From assembly GCA_963768715.1 (NCBI GenBank), contig CAVYJC010000010.1, positions 1-64,000 of the forward strand: a stretch of 64,000 nucleotides of DNA. The letters are read 5' to 3'. Numbering within the stretch: the stretch's first letter is position 1; each line of letters starts with the position of its first letter. This document shows, piece after piece, positions 1 to 7,850 of this stretch. This stretch comes from DATKEJ01 sp963768715. Its GTDB lineage: Bacteria > Bacteroidota > Rhodothermia > Rhodothermales > DATKEJ01. Position numbers and translations under genes: made by a program. A model generated the notes under the pieces. It was not told the origin of the DNA, did not search any database, and was given only the letters and a program-made list of their open reading frames with translations.

Positions 1-63
1 ACAAACCAACCATTTCGTTTCGGGTCATAGCCTTTCGATTCGGGCGGAACGGTCACCGCGGGT

Positions 64-1221
64 ATGAACTCAGGTCAGATCGCTAGGCCACTGACTGAAA
101 GACTGGTCAGCGCCAAGTACCTATTCTATCAGGGGAGCGAGGCTCTGGAAAGTGGATCTGCTTTCGCGGCGGGTTTGGCCGTCTTGATCTTCCACGATTC
201 TGTCGAAATGACTCTTCGGGTAGTCGGAGAGCATATTGGTGCCGACCTAAAGCCGATCACACCGTTCCACCAGATCATCGATTCAATAGACCGTAAGTCT
301 GTAGAAATGAGGCTCCCTTCGGTCCCCAGCCGAAGTGCGCTGAATCAACTGAACCAAGCCAGGGTAAATTTCAAGCATTTTGGAAACAAGCCAACCATTG
401 ATGACGCTCGGAAATTCCGAAGTGACTTGGATGGTTTCTTTCCGCAGTTCCTCCGAGAGTTCCTTGGAATCGAATACACGGAGATATCGTTAGCTGACTT
501 GGTGCAATACAGAAGAGCAGCGAATTGGCTTAGAAAGGCCGAGCGGTATCAAGAACAGAGTTTGTATGCCGAGGCTTGCGCGTGCGCGGCAATTGCGTTT
601 GAGGTGTTTAGGAGCCGTTGGAGTGACTACTCGCTCTGGAAACATCACTTCTCAATGAGGGTCGAGATTAGTTCTCGCTACGAAGGGTCGACGTTAGAAA
701 TCCGAAGCGCCCTTTCAACGCTTGCGCATGAGACCGAAGATCGTCTTAAGGACATTCAAGACAAGATTGCACTGATATTCGACGGAGTCGACATCCTTCG
801 ATACAGAAGGTTCGCCAGTTATACTCCAAAGATTGATCTTGATGGCTACGGAGCGGTGATTTCCGTCTTTGACGAAGACGGGAATCTTCGAAGCTGGGAC
901 CGTGATCGCTTGCCCGAGGTAACACCGGGAATCGCGACCTTCTGCTATCGATTTGCCATCGATACTATTCTTCAGATGCAGTCATATCCGATTCCACCGA
1001 TCTTCGACCGAGGTCAACCCGACATCTCGTACGAAGTTATTGCGCAGACTGAGTTGTTAGTAGACCCACGGTCTCATGAGTCAATAAGAATGGTCGAACC
1101 GGGTGAAACCTTGACCGGTTACACTTCCGACAGTCGGTTGGCTACAGACGAACACGTCGTCGTCGTCGAAGATGGCGATCGGCTATTTGTCGAGAGGAGC
1201 GCGATCAAACAATTACAATAG
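64..1221 (+). CDS. HEPN-like hypothetical protein
   Basis: A 385-residue protein of unknown role. Residues 90-110 contain an R-x4-H motif (ARVNFKHFGN, R100 and H105) inside a helical, leucine-rich segment. This resembles the catalytic signature of HEPN-fold ribonucleases. The first 140 residues look all-helical and the rest looks like a mixed domain. There is no signal peptide or membrane segment. Its 3' end overlaps the convergent gene downstream by 17 bases. It lies at the edge of an accessory block with RepA-like and excisionase-like genes, so a role in an integrated element is plausible. The HEPN assignment rests on motif and context only. A DUF4145-type relative is the main alternative. 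Confidence 0.7.
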   Translation: MNSGQIARPLTERLVSAKYLFYQGSEALESGSAFAAGLAVLIFHDSVEMTLRVVGEHIGADLKPITPFHQIIDSIDRKSVEMRLPSVPSRSALNQLNQARVNFKHFGNKPTIDDARKFRSDLDGFFPQFLREFLGIEYTEISLADLVQYRRAANWLRKAERYQEQSLYAEACACAAIAFEVFRSRWSDYSLWKHHFSMRVEISSRYEGSTLEIRSALSTLAHETEDRLKDIQDKIALIFDGVDILRYRRFASYTPKIDLDGYGAVISVFDEDGNLRSWDRDRLPEVTPGIATFCYRFAIDTILQMQSYPIPPIFDRGQPDISYEVIAQTELLVDPRSHESIRMVEPGETLTGYTSDSRLATDEHVVVVEDGDRLFVERSAIKQLQ

Positions 1222-1999
1222 TCGCTTTCCTCGCAGGCATTAACTTTGGAGGTTCTGATTCACCTGCTTCTCCCCCGATGTTCACCTGCCCTTGGTTGTG
1301 AATCATGATCCTGGGTGAATAGCGCCGAAGGTCCCTGAGCGCCCTTAGCGTCCGCATGTACATCCGCTGAAACCGATCCGCCATCTTCAGGGCTCGCTCG
1401 ACGTAGGCAGCCTCTCCGACGCGTGGAGGGAGGTACGTCTTAGCCCATTCAACCTGACGTTCTTCCTTGTCGATCTCCCGTCTGTCTACCTCACGCATCT
1501 GCAACCTGGTGAAGTCCTGCAGCCACTTCATCCAACCGGTGTAGCAGTGGGCAAGTTGCTCGATCAGGCTCATCTCGATTCCGCCTCTGGGCTGCCACTC
1601 GTCTATGAACGATTGCCGGAGCGCCAGGAATTGCGCCTGCTCGTAGGGACTCTCCCACTTCGTTAGCTGAGCGCTCCGAATCCCTGACGCCAGTTCATCG
1701 GCTGCCGCCTGCTTGATTTCTGCCCACTTTTCGAGAGCTTCCTCCGGGCTCCGTTCGTGATAGGCTGCAAGTTGATAGAAATTGAGTTCCTGCGGAGGTC
1801 TCGATTCGGCAAGCTCGTAGTATTCCGGGCTGTGTGTCGTCGCCTTCTTCCTCGCCTCCGATCGCTTGATCTTGTACTCCTTCTCGTAGTGCGCAACCAT
1901 ACCCTTATAGGTCGCAGCCATCTCACGGGCAAGCATGTCGAGTTCGCCCTGATGGATGACAGATCCGCCCGTCTCGCCTTTGACAATATCTTCGATCAT
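1205..1999 (-). CDS. hypothetical protein of accessory element
   Basis: A 264-residue soluble protein whose function I do not recognise. It is charged and mostly helical, with many Trp, Tyr and Gln residues. Near the C-terminus (about 233-245) it carries NQGQVNIGG, a glycine/asparagine motif I associate with uncharacterised proteins of phages and integrated elements. It is the last gene of a five-gene leftward operon and begins one base after the lipoprotein gene stops, which implies translational coupling. The C-terminal codons overlap the convergent HEPN-like gene. Its hydrophilic composition and lack of a signal sequence indicate a cytoplasmic protein. Confidence 0.65.
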   Translation of the reverse strand: MIEDIVKGETGGSVIHQGELDMLAREMAATYKGMVAHYEKEYKIKRSEARKKATTHSPEYYELAESRPPQELNFYQLAAYHERSPEEALEKWAEIKQAAADELASGIRSAQLTKWESPYEQAQFLALRQSFIDEWQPRGGIEMSLIEQLAHCYTGWMKWLQDFTRLQMREVDRREIDKEERQVEWAKTYLPPRVGEAAYVERALKMADRFQRMYMRTLRALRDLRRYSPRIMIHNQGQVNIGGEAGESEPPKLMPARKATIVIV

Positions 2000-2000
2000 C

Positions 2001-2429
2001 TCAGCGCTCGAACTTCAGCAGCCGTTTTGGGTCCGTATATGGGTCCAGAAATGCCACTATCTCATCGTCGAGTACCACTGGAACGATTCGAGTCCCTGAT
2101 GAGCGCCAAGTGCCCGTGGCTCTTTGCACACGACTGAAGCCAACCAGTTTCCCGTGAGGCCGCAGGTAGTCGCCCCTCCACTCTTTCGGCATCTCGATCA
2201 AGTGATCGCCGCAGTAGACGCGCCAGTCAATGAACATGTCGAATCCCCCATCTCGTAACTCGATGGTTCCGGAATCGACCTGGATTTCACACTGAGTGCC
2301 GTGCGGAAGAACAGCGGGGACTTGATGGTGGTCGACCTCTACGAGTTGGTACTCGCCGTAGTAACTGGATAGGCCGTCACAACCTATCAAGACCATGAGT
2401 ACAACGGCCGTCAGTGTTCGCGACATCAT
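2001..2429 (-). CDS. putative small lipoprotein
   Basis: About 142 residues. The N-terminus is a short basic stretch followed by a hydrophobic segment ending in the lipobox-like LIGC (Cys 17 from the chosen start), so the protein is predicted to be lipid-anchored. The mature part is rich in beta-prone residues, with several His, Asp and Trp, and I do not recognise a family. The start was chosen because its ATG overlaps the TGA of the upstream DUF6788 gene (ATGA); a start nine codons earlier is also open. It sits within the element operon, an unusual place for an envelope lipoprotein. Confidence 0.6.
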   Translation of the reverse strand: MMSRTLTAVVLMVLIGCDGLSSYYGEYQLVEVDHHQVPAVLPHGTQCEIQVDSGTIELRDGGFDMFIDWRVYCGDHLIEMPKEWRGDYLRPHGKLVGFSRVQRATGTWRSSGTRIVPVVLDDEIVAFLDPYTDPKRLLKFER

Positions 2430-2752
2430 CGCTGTCGAAGCAGTTTGAGCGCCCATTCAACCTCTCGAACCCGTCTTTTCATGTCACGAACCAACTCCCG
2501 GTTAGTTCGTCTGGCAGCCCGCCTGCGCTTCTCTCGCAGCCGCCTGGACTCGCACGCTGCCCGTACCGTCTCAACGTCCTGTAAACGCACGTAGCGCTTC
2601 CTGAGCTTCCCTCCAGACCAGGAGAAGCGGTAGTAGTACGGTCCGTGCAGATCGCCTCTCGCGCATCGGCAGCCCGACGTACCGCAACGGACATACTGAG
2701 CGTGTACGGTTCCGGGCAGTTCCTTAGGTAAAGAATTTTCAGGTTTGTTCAT
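2426..2752 (-). CDS. DUF6788 family protein
   Basis: A 108-residue basic protein. It has the pattern typical of DUF6788: a proline-rich start (LPKELPGTVHAQYVRCG), a Cys cluster CGTSGCRC that could bind metal, then HGPYYYRF and a GGKLRKRYV stretch. The C-terminal third is Arg-rich and probably helical. The family has no established function and is common in plasmids, phages and integrated islands. I chose the ATG just before the conserved region. An in-frame ATG at 2935 would add 61 residues and would place the start just after the upstream RepA-like gene, so it remains possible. The stop overlaps the next gene's start. Confidence 0.75.
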   Translation of the reverse strand: MNKPENSLPKELPGTVHAQYVRCGTSGCRCARGDLHGPYYYRFSWSGGKLRKRYVRLQDVETVRAACESRRLREKRRRAARRTNRELVRDMKRRVREVEWALKLLRQR

Positions 2753-2951
2753 CTTGCGCACGTGCTCGACCTCCCTCAAACAATCCTTTTTTTCAACGGA
2801 TGGCGTGCTTTCCGTTCCGGCTCCGCGTGTACGGATATGAGACACCTTTGCATCATCATACTCGAAAAGCTGGCAGCCCGACTGTTCTCCCTCGTCTTGT
2901 GGCTCAATTTTGCGTCTGCGAGACTCCGGAATCATCACAGGTAGGGTACGG

Positions 2952-4133
2952 TCAAAACAGTGTCGGTTCCTTCCTCCCAACCATAGGAATAGGGTTTTGG
3001 GAGGAAGAACGTTCCGTTCCGGGAAGCCAATAGGCGAACGGAGTGCCCCGCGTCGTGAGCCTGTTACGCTCAATCCTGCCACCTTCCGACAGAGCCGTCA
3101 ACACGTTGTTCATCGTCGTTCTTCCGAATCCCTCCTCGTCTTTCAGGAGCTCCCAGAGTTTCGACGCGGTTAGCGCATCACTCTCATTGGAGGGCAGCGT
3201 CTCAAGCACTGCCTGCTCCGCCTTGATCGTTGCCACCTGCGCCTTTTCACCGTGACTGACGTAACCGTCAGCGGTAAGCTCGATCATTAGCTCGCCAATC
3301 AGCTTATCGCCGTACCGACCGGTCGCCTCCAACTCCCGAAGTCTCGGGTTGGACTGAAAGCCTCTCGGTTGTCGGATATTCACAATAACGTCAACGCCTT
3401 GGCTATAAGCGCTGCTGCCTCTGCCGGATTCTGTGATATTGCCGCCCCCCTTTCGGTCGTGGTGCGCTAACACTATCGAAATACCAAGACGCTGAGAACC
3501 CTCCTGAAGTGGCCTTAGTGTTTCCAGAACCGGACCGGATGCGTTCTCAGCGTCCCCTTGCAGCCGCGCAAAGTGTGAAGCAGTATCGATAACGAGAATG
3601 CCGGCATCGTTCTCGACGCAACGCCTCATCGCTGCGTTCACAACCTCCGTCCAACGATACTCGGACGTTTCATAAGAATAGAGAACCGTGAAGTCGTCTC
3701 GATCCATCAGTCCTAGAGGCTCCAAATACTCCGTTTCGAAGCTGCGGCCCTGCTCAGTCAGGTAAACAACCTTCGTTCTTTCCGTTTCGAGACCGATGAA
3801 CTCCTCACCTTTGACGATTGCGGATATTGCGTGACAAAGTGCCGTCGTCTTTCCGCCTCCTTTTGGCGCTCCGGTAAGTAGGATTAGCGCACCCTTTGGA
3901 ACAAGTCTTTCGACGTAGAACGAAGTGGGTGGAGCTGGATTCTGAGACAGTTCCCGAGTCGTTCGGAATCGACTCATCAACTTGGAGATTCTTTCTTGCT
4001 CAAGGGTCGTTTCAAGACCCTTGTCTTCTTCCTCCCAAAACCTATTCTCTATAGATTGGGAGGAAGAACGAGGACGATCCCTGAACATCTCGGGACCGTC
4101 GTAATCCGTGCCGTTTTCGTGGAAATCGGACAC
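2952..4133 (-). CDS. RepA-like AAA_25 ATPase
   Basis: A 393-residue RecA-fold ATPase of the RepA/AAA_25 type, which act as hexameric helicases or replication regulators of plasmids and integrated elements. Walker A is GAPKGGGKTT (about 88-97). Walker B is ILVIDTASHF (179-188). A sensor segment LAHHDRKGGG follows (222-231). The last 80 residues look like a winged-helix module. The N-terminal 50 residues are hydrophilic. Both ends of the coding region contain a nearly identical inverted-repeat hairpin in opposite orientation, so the termini share SSSQ. The HTH gene ends 12 bases upstream. A role in replication or maintenance of the element is inferred from family and neighbours. Confidence 0.88.
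   Translation of the reverse strand: MSDFHENGTDYDGPEMFRDRPRSSSQSIENRFWEEEDKGLETTLEQERISKLMSRFRTTRELSQNPAPPTSFYVERLVPKGALILLTGAPKGGGKTTALCHAISAIVKGEEFIGLETERTKVVYLTEQGRSFETEYLEPLGLMDRDDFTVLYSYETSEYRWTEVVNAAMRRCVENDAGILVIDTASHFARLQGDAENASGPVLETLRPLQEGSQRLGISIVLAHHDRKGGGNITESGRGSSAYSQGVDVIVNIRQPRGFQSNPRLRELEATGRYGDKLIGELMIELTADGYVSHGEKAQVATIKAEQAVLETLPSNESDALTASKLWELLKDEEGFGRTTMNNVLTALSEGGRIERNRLTTRGTPFAYWLPGTERSSSQNPIPMVGRKEPTLF
2966..3010. repeat. hairpin repeat, copy A (3' end of RepA-like gene)
   Basis: An inverted repeat with arms CTTCCTCCCAA (2970-2980) and TTGGGAGGAAG (2997-3007), separated by 16 bases. Its sequence matches the reverse complement of copy B at 4024-4069, including the off-centre GAATAGG in the loop. 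It lies inside the last codons of the RepA-like gene. Confidence 0.85.
4024..4069. repeat. hairpin repeat, copy B (5' end of RepA-like gene)
   Basis: A 13-base perfect inverted repeat, TTCTTCCTCCCAA (4026-4038) with TTGGGAGGAAGAA (4056-4068), and a 17-base AT-rich loop. It is the partner of copy A in opposite orientation and falls within the N-terminal coding region of the RepA-like gene. The two copies are about 1.06 kb apart. Confidence 0.85.
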
Positions 4134-4145
4134 CTCGAAGCTCTC

Positions 4146-4427
4146 CTACTCTTTCGCTGGGACCCTGCCCTCTTCGAGCCAAGAAAGAACCTCGTTGGTC
4201 GGGAAGAGAACCAGTCGGTTCCTGCGGATGAATGGAAGGTCTCCGGAACTCTTTCGGTACTCAACCTGCCTTGAGCTCCAGCCCGTCAGGGCCATGAGCT
4301 CCCGCTTCGTCATGTACGGTTTGTCTGGGAGCTTCCTCTTGGCTTCCTCGAATCTGCGCATCGTATCCGATATGGCCTTCTCGATCCACTCTCGGATTTC
4401 GTCCTCGCTAACTGCTACAATCTGCAT
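4146..4427 (-). CDS. excisionase-like HTH DNA-binding protein
   Basis: About 93 residues. The C-terminal half is a MerR/excisionase-type helix-turn-helix (HTH_17): MTKRELMALTGWSSRQVEYR, followed by a wing ending near LVLFPTNEVLSWLEEG. The N-terminus (MQIVAVSEDEIREWIEKA) resembles the usual start of such proteins in Bacteroidota elements, so I prefer this ATG to one 13 codons upstream. It is the first gene of the leftward operon and probably controls excision or transcription of the element. An AT-rich stretch of about 190 bases upstream, with several A/T runs, is the likely promoter region. No integrase partner lies in the window. Confidence 0.8.
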   Translation of the reverse strand: MQIVAVSEDEIREWIEKAISDTMRRFEEAKRKLPDKPYMTKRELMALTGWSSRQVEYRKSSGDLPFIRRNRLVLFPTNEVLSWLEEGRVPAKE

Positions 4428-4654
4428 CGGTCTTGTTGTGTGTGGTTGGGTGACCTTTTCACACAATTCAACCGTTAGGCAACCATATTTGTTCTACGTA
4501 AATATATAAAAGTCAATCAGTTATGATACTGTTGAAAGGAATAGAACGCGACGACCAACTAATAGTGCGCAACAAGCAAATAATTGTGGGCATATTCTCC
4601 AGAATAGTATTCTATCGCGGGTGGATTGTGCTGTCAGGCTGGCCGTCGTGCAGT

Positions 4655-5140
4655 CTATTTAATGCGGTGGTAGTAGTCGATGAGCAACCGAAACTCTGTC
4701 GCCTTCAGCCTCTTGGCTACCCAGGAATGGCTTAGTCGCCTTCCGACTCTGGACTCAAGTTCAATTGCGATATCTGTTGTAAGAGAAGTCGGGATAATGT
4801 TAGGGTGTGGGCTGTTTCTGAGAACGACGTATCGGAGTTCATCGTCCTCTTCAATAAGCCGGTCTGCAATCTCTCGTACTTCCTTTGCGGAAACGTCGAC
4901 CGGTGGACCCCAGTCAGGATTTCCAGGCGGGTTCGGTGCGGGACCCTTGTGCAAAACACGCAGTAGGTGCGGATCACCGTTCGAATCAGGTTTGAGTGTC
5001 CTGATGCCATCGAACGTATGGATTCCTCGAAGGGGTGGATCGAATTGGTAGAAGGCAACCCAATCACTCACTCGTCTTTCGAGTCCAGAATTGAGACTTG
5101 CGTTGTACCGAAAGTATGCAGATGCCTTCAGGTCTTTCAA
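4655..5140 (-). CDS. hypothetical protein, probably 5'-truncated
   Basis: A 161-residue soluble protein I do not recognise. The only usable start in frame is a TTG. The frame upstream of it still reads as plausible protein for about 15 codons (AFADNLLKDL) until a TGA near 5185. No ATG occurs in the frame. This suggests that the gene has lost its true 5' end near the point where the GIY-YIG locus begins. The visible part contains a proline-rich segment (about 70-80), an acidic helix and a C-terminal stretch resembling an HTH (LSHSWVAKRLKATEF). It is not coupled to the HTH/RepA operon and lies 188 bases upstream of it. Confidence 0.55.
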   Translation of the reverse strand: MKDLKASAYFRYNASLNSGLERRVSDWVAFYQFDPPLRGIHTFDGIRTLKPDSNGDPHLLRVLHKGPAPNPPGNPDWGPPVDVSAKEVREIADRLIEEDDELRYVVLRNSPHPNIIPTSLTTDIAIELESRVGRRLSHSWVAKRLKATEFRLLIDYYHRIK

Positions 5141-5246
5141 GAGATTGTCAGCGAAGGCGTGTGGGGCGCCGTAGCAAAAGCGTCAGCGACTGCGTAGGCG
5201 GCCGGCTGAGGCAGCAGGCTTTCCCAAAGGTTACGTGAATCGACTC

Positions 5247-5286
5247 TCAAGTGTCTATGTGGTATGTACCACATAGACATACTTGA
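5247..5286. repeat. near-perfect palindrome over GIY-YIG start codon
   Basis: A 13-base inverted repeat TGTCTATGTGGTA (5252-5264) and TACCACATAGACA (5267-5279) with a 2-base spacer, extended by outer arms TCAAGT and ACTTGA. The ATG of the GIY-YIG gene (5264) lies at the centre. In RNA it would bury the start codon in a hairpin. In DNA it is a symmetric site that could be bound or cut by a dimer. Confidence 0.9.
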
Positions 5287-5522
5287 AAGTGAATCCAGAG
5301 CCGGCGAAACGTACGTTGGGTTCACTTCGAACCTCGACCGGCGGCTGAAGGAGCATGAGTCGGCATCGGTGGGATACACGAGCCGCTTTCGCCCTTGGCG
5401 ACTGGCGGTGACAGTATCATTCAAGTCCGAGAATGATGCCCAGCAATTCGAGACATATTTGAAGACCGGCTCCGGCCCGCGCCTTTCTCAGACGCCACTT
5501 TGTCAGGAATCGGAGTGCCTAG
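5264..5522 (+). CDS. GIY-YIG nuclease family protein (frameshifted)
   Basis: A standalone GIY-YIG domain. The opening MYHIDILESE is followed by TYVGFTSNLDRRLKEHESA, which carries the conserved Tyr, Gly and Arg of the family. Removing one C from the CCC at 5476-5478 restores the family C-terminus (KTGSGRAFLRRHFVRN) and a stop at 5522, giving about 85 residues, the usual length. As written, the frame runs on into a heptamer repeat and ends at 5692. A palindrome covers the start codon. The hypothetical gene to the left appears truncated at this locus, so it may have inserted there. It is either a real pseudogene or a sequencing indel. Confidence 0.8.
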
Positions 5523-5602
5523 CTGCTTTATGCTCTGAACGACGCGCACGCCTAAATCCCGCACCCCTCTTTGTTGCAAGCAGCCACGAGGGACAGCCCC
5601 CC

Positions 5603-5658
5603 GGCACCCGGCACCTCGCACGCGGCACGCGGCACGCGGCACGTGGCACGTGGCACGT
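5603..5658. repeat. heptanucleotide tandem array 1
   Basis: Eight consecutive 7-base units: GGCACCC, GGCACCT, CGCACGC, GGCACGC twice, GGCACGT three times. Consensus GGCACNN. The array lies downstream of the GIY-YIG stop and upstream of thrS. It has the same unit length and a related consensus to the array at 60899-60968. There are no spacers, so this is not a CRISPR. Confidence 0.9.
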
Positions 5659-5769
5659 CCACCCGGGAACGCATATCTTCCTGCCGGAGTAATCAGAAGT
5701 TCAATGGCGACCGGCGCTCGAGGAATACGGGCGCCGTTTATGTTTGATAGACCAAGTGCTGCACAATAA

Positions 5770-7717
5770 ATGGCCGAAGCTCAGATAAATATCACATTCC
5801 CGGACGGATCCAGCCGCTCATTCCCTCAGGGCGTGCGTGGATTCCGAAATCGCCCAAGCCATTTCGCCGGGCCTGGCCCGAGTGGCCCTCGCTGTCGAGG
5901 TGAATGGAGAGGTGCGTGATCTCAGCCGGCCCATCGACTCGGACGCGAGCATTCGCATCCTGACCTGGGATGACAAGGAAGGCAAATCGACCTTCTGGCA
6001 CTCCTCAGCCCACCTGATGGCGGAAGCACTCGAGTCACTCTATCCCGGCGTGAAATTCGGAATCGGTCCGCCTATCGAGAATGGGTTTTACTACGATGTG
6101 GACCTTGGGGACCGCCAATTGTCGGGCGAAGAACTTGAGCAGATTTCCTCTACCATGCGCGAACTCGCCAAACGCGACGTTCCGTATCAGCGAAGCGAAG
6201 TCTCGAAATCAGACGCTGTCGACTACTTCAAGGAGAAGGACGACGAGTACAAGCTCGAACTGATCCAGGACCTGGAAGACGGATCGATCACCTTCTACCA
6301 ACAGGGAGATTTCACCGATCTCTGCCGTGGACCGCACGTGCCGTCCACCGGCTTTATCAAGTATCCGCAGGTCCTCAGCATTGCGGGCGCCTACTGGCGC
6401 GGCGACGAGAAGCGAAAGCAGCTGACCCGGCTGTACGGAATCAGCTTCCCGAAGAAATCGATGCTCGACGAGTACCTCGAGCGCATCGAGCTCGCGAAGG
6501 AGCGCGACCATCGAAAGCTGGGTCGTGAATTGAAGTTGTTTGCAATTAGCAGTCGCGTCGGGGCCGGACTTCCGTTGTGGCTGCCCAAGGGCGCCATCCT
6601 TCGGGAGAATCTGACGGCATTCCTGAAACGGGAGCAGGTCAAGCGCGGCTATCAGCCCGTCATCACGCCGCACATCGGACGGCTCGACCTCTATCGGACC
6701 AGCGGGCACTATCCGTACTACGAAGCATCCAATTTCCCGCCGATGCTCGACGAGGATGGCGACGGGTACATGCTCAAGCCGATGAACTGCCCTCACCACA
6801 TCGAGATCTTCCGCAGCGAGCCGCACTCGTATAGGGATCTGCCGGTTCGGCTGGCGGAATTCGGAACGGTTTACCGGAACGAGCAGTCGGGCGAGGTCAG
6901 CGGGCTGACCCGCGTCCGGGGATTTACCCAGGATGATGCGCACATCTTCTGTACTGAAGAGCAGGTAAAGGATGAATTCAAGGATGTAATCGAACTGACC
7001 CTCCTGGTGCTGAAAGCGCTCGATTTTAACCAGTTCAGGGCGCAGATTTCGCTTCGTGATCCAAACGATTCGGAGAAATACGCCGGCGAGGCAGAGCAAT
7101 GGGATCGCGCCGAGCAGGCGATCCGTGAAGCCGCCGCCGAAATGGGTCTCGACGCCGAAGAAGTGCCCGGCGAAGCCGCATTTTATGGTCCCAAGCTCGA
7201 CTTTATGGTCAAAGACGCCCTCGGCCGCGAATGGCAGCTGGGTACCGTTCAGCTCGACTACAACCTGCCGCAGCGCTTCGAATTGACCTACGTAGGAGAG
7301 GACAATGAGAAGCACGTCCCGGTCATGATTCACCGCGCTCCTTTCGGCTCCCTCGAACGATTCGTTGGCGTGCTGATCGAGCATTGCGGGGGCAACTTCC
7401 CGGTCTGGCTGGCACCCGTTCAAGCGAAGGTGCTCCCAATCAGCGAGGAGTATGACGCCTATGCGCAGGAGGTGGCGCAGCAGCTCACCGCGCACGACAT
7501 GAGGGTGGAAGTCGACGATCGCAACGAAACCATCGGGTACAAAATCCGTTCAGCGGAAACGGACAAGGTTCCCTATATGTTGATTGTGGGCCAGAAGGAG
7601 CGTGATGCTGGATCTGTGTCGGTTCGCCAACATGGCTCAGGTGAGCAGGGCGCCGTCACGCTCGACGCATTCATTGCGCGAATTCAGGACGAGATCTTGG
7701 AGAGTATCGGGAATTGA
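5770..7717 (+). CDS. thrS: threonine--tRNA ligase (one-base frameshift near N-terminus)
   Basis: Charges tRNA-Thr with threonine in the cytoplasm. Translation from 5770 gives a TGS-domain start (MAEAQINITFPDGSSRSF). Removing one T of the TT at 5842-5843 joins it to SEIAQAISPGLA, giving about 648 residues, normal for the family. Then come the editing domain (HSSAHLMAEAL), the class II core with PMNCPHH (zinc ligand Cys), motif 2 (YRNEQSGEVSGLTRVRGF), motif 3 (HRAPFGSLERF) and the anticodon-binding domain (from about 540). Without the correction the TGS domain is lost. It heads the thrS-infC-rpmI-rplT-pheS-pheT cluster. An indel in the sequence is the likeliest explanation. Confidence 0.93.
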
Positions 7718-7850
7718 TCGCAGGAACCGCCTCTCCAAACTATCCGTTTGAGACGAACTCGCGTCACGTTTTGTAAGTATCGTCCATTCACAGTATCTAT
7801 TCGTATCGCAGTGTGGCACTGCGCAAGTTCAACCAAACCGTTTCACTCCA

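Noticed and set aside
5603..5658. CRISPR array
   Set aside because: The units are 7 bases with no spacers; the same holds for 60899-60968.
1..5769. Integrase, transposase or att site for the accessory block
   Set aside because: None was found; the left boundary lies outside the window and no matching direct repeats were seen.
6209..7495. 428-residue open frame antisense to thrS
   Set aside because: Mirror of GC-rich codon use on the opposite strand; thrS motifs are clear on the plus strand.
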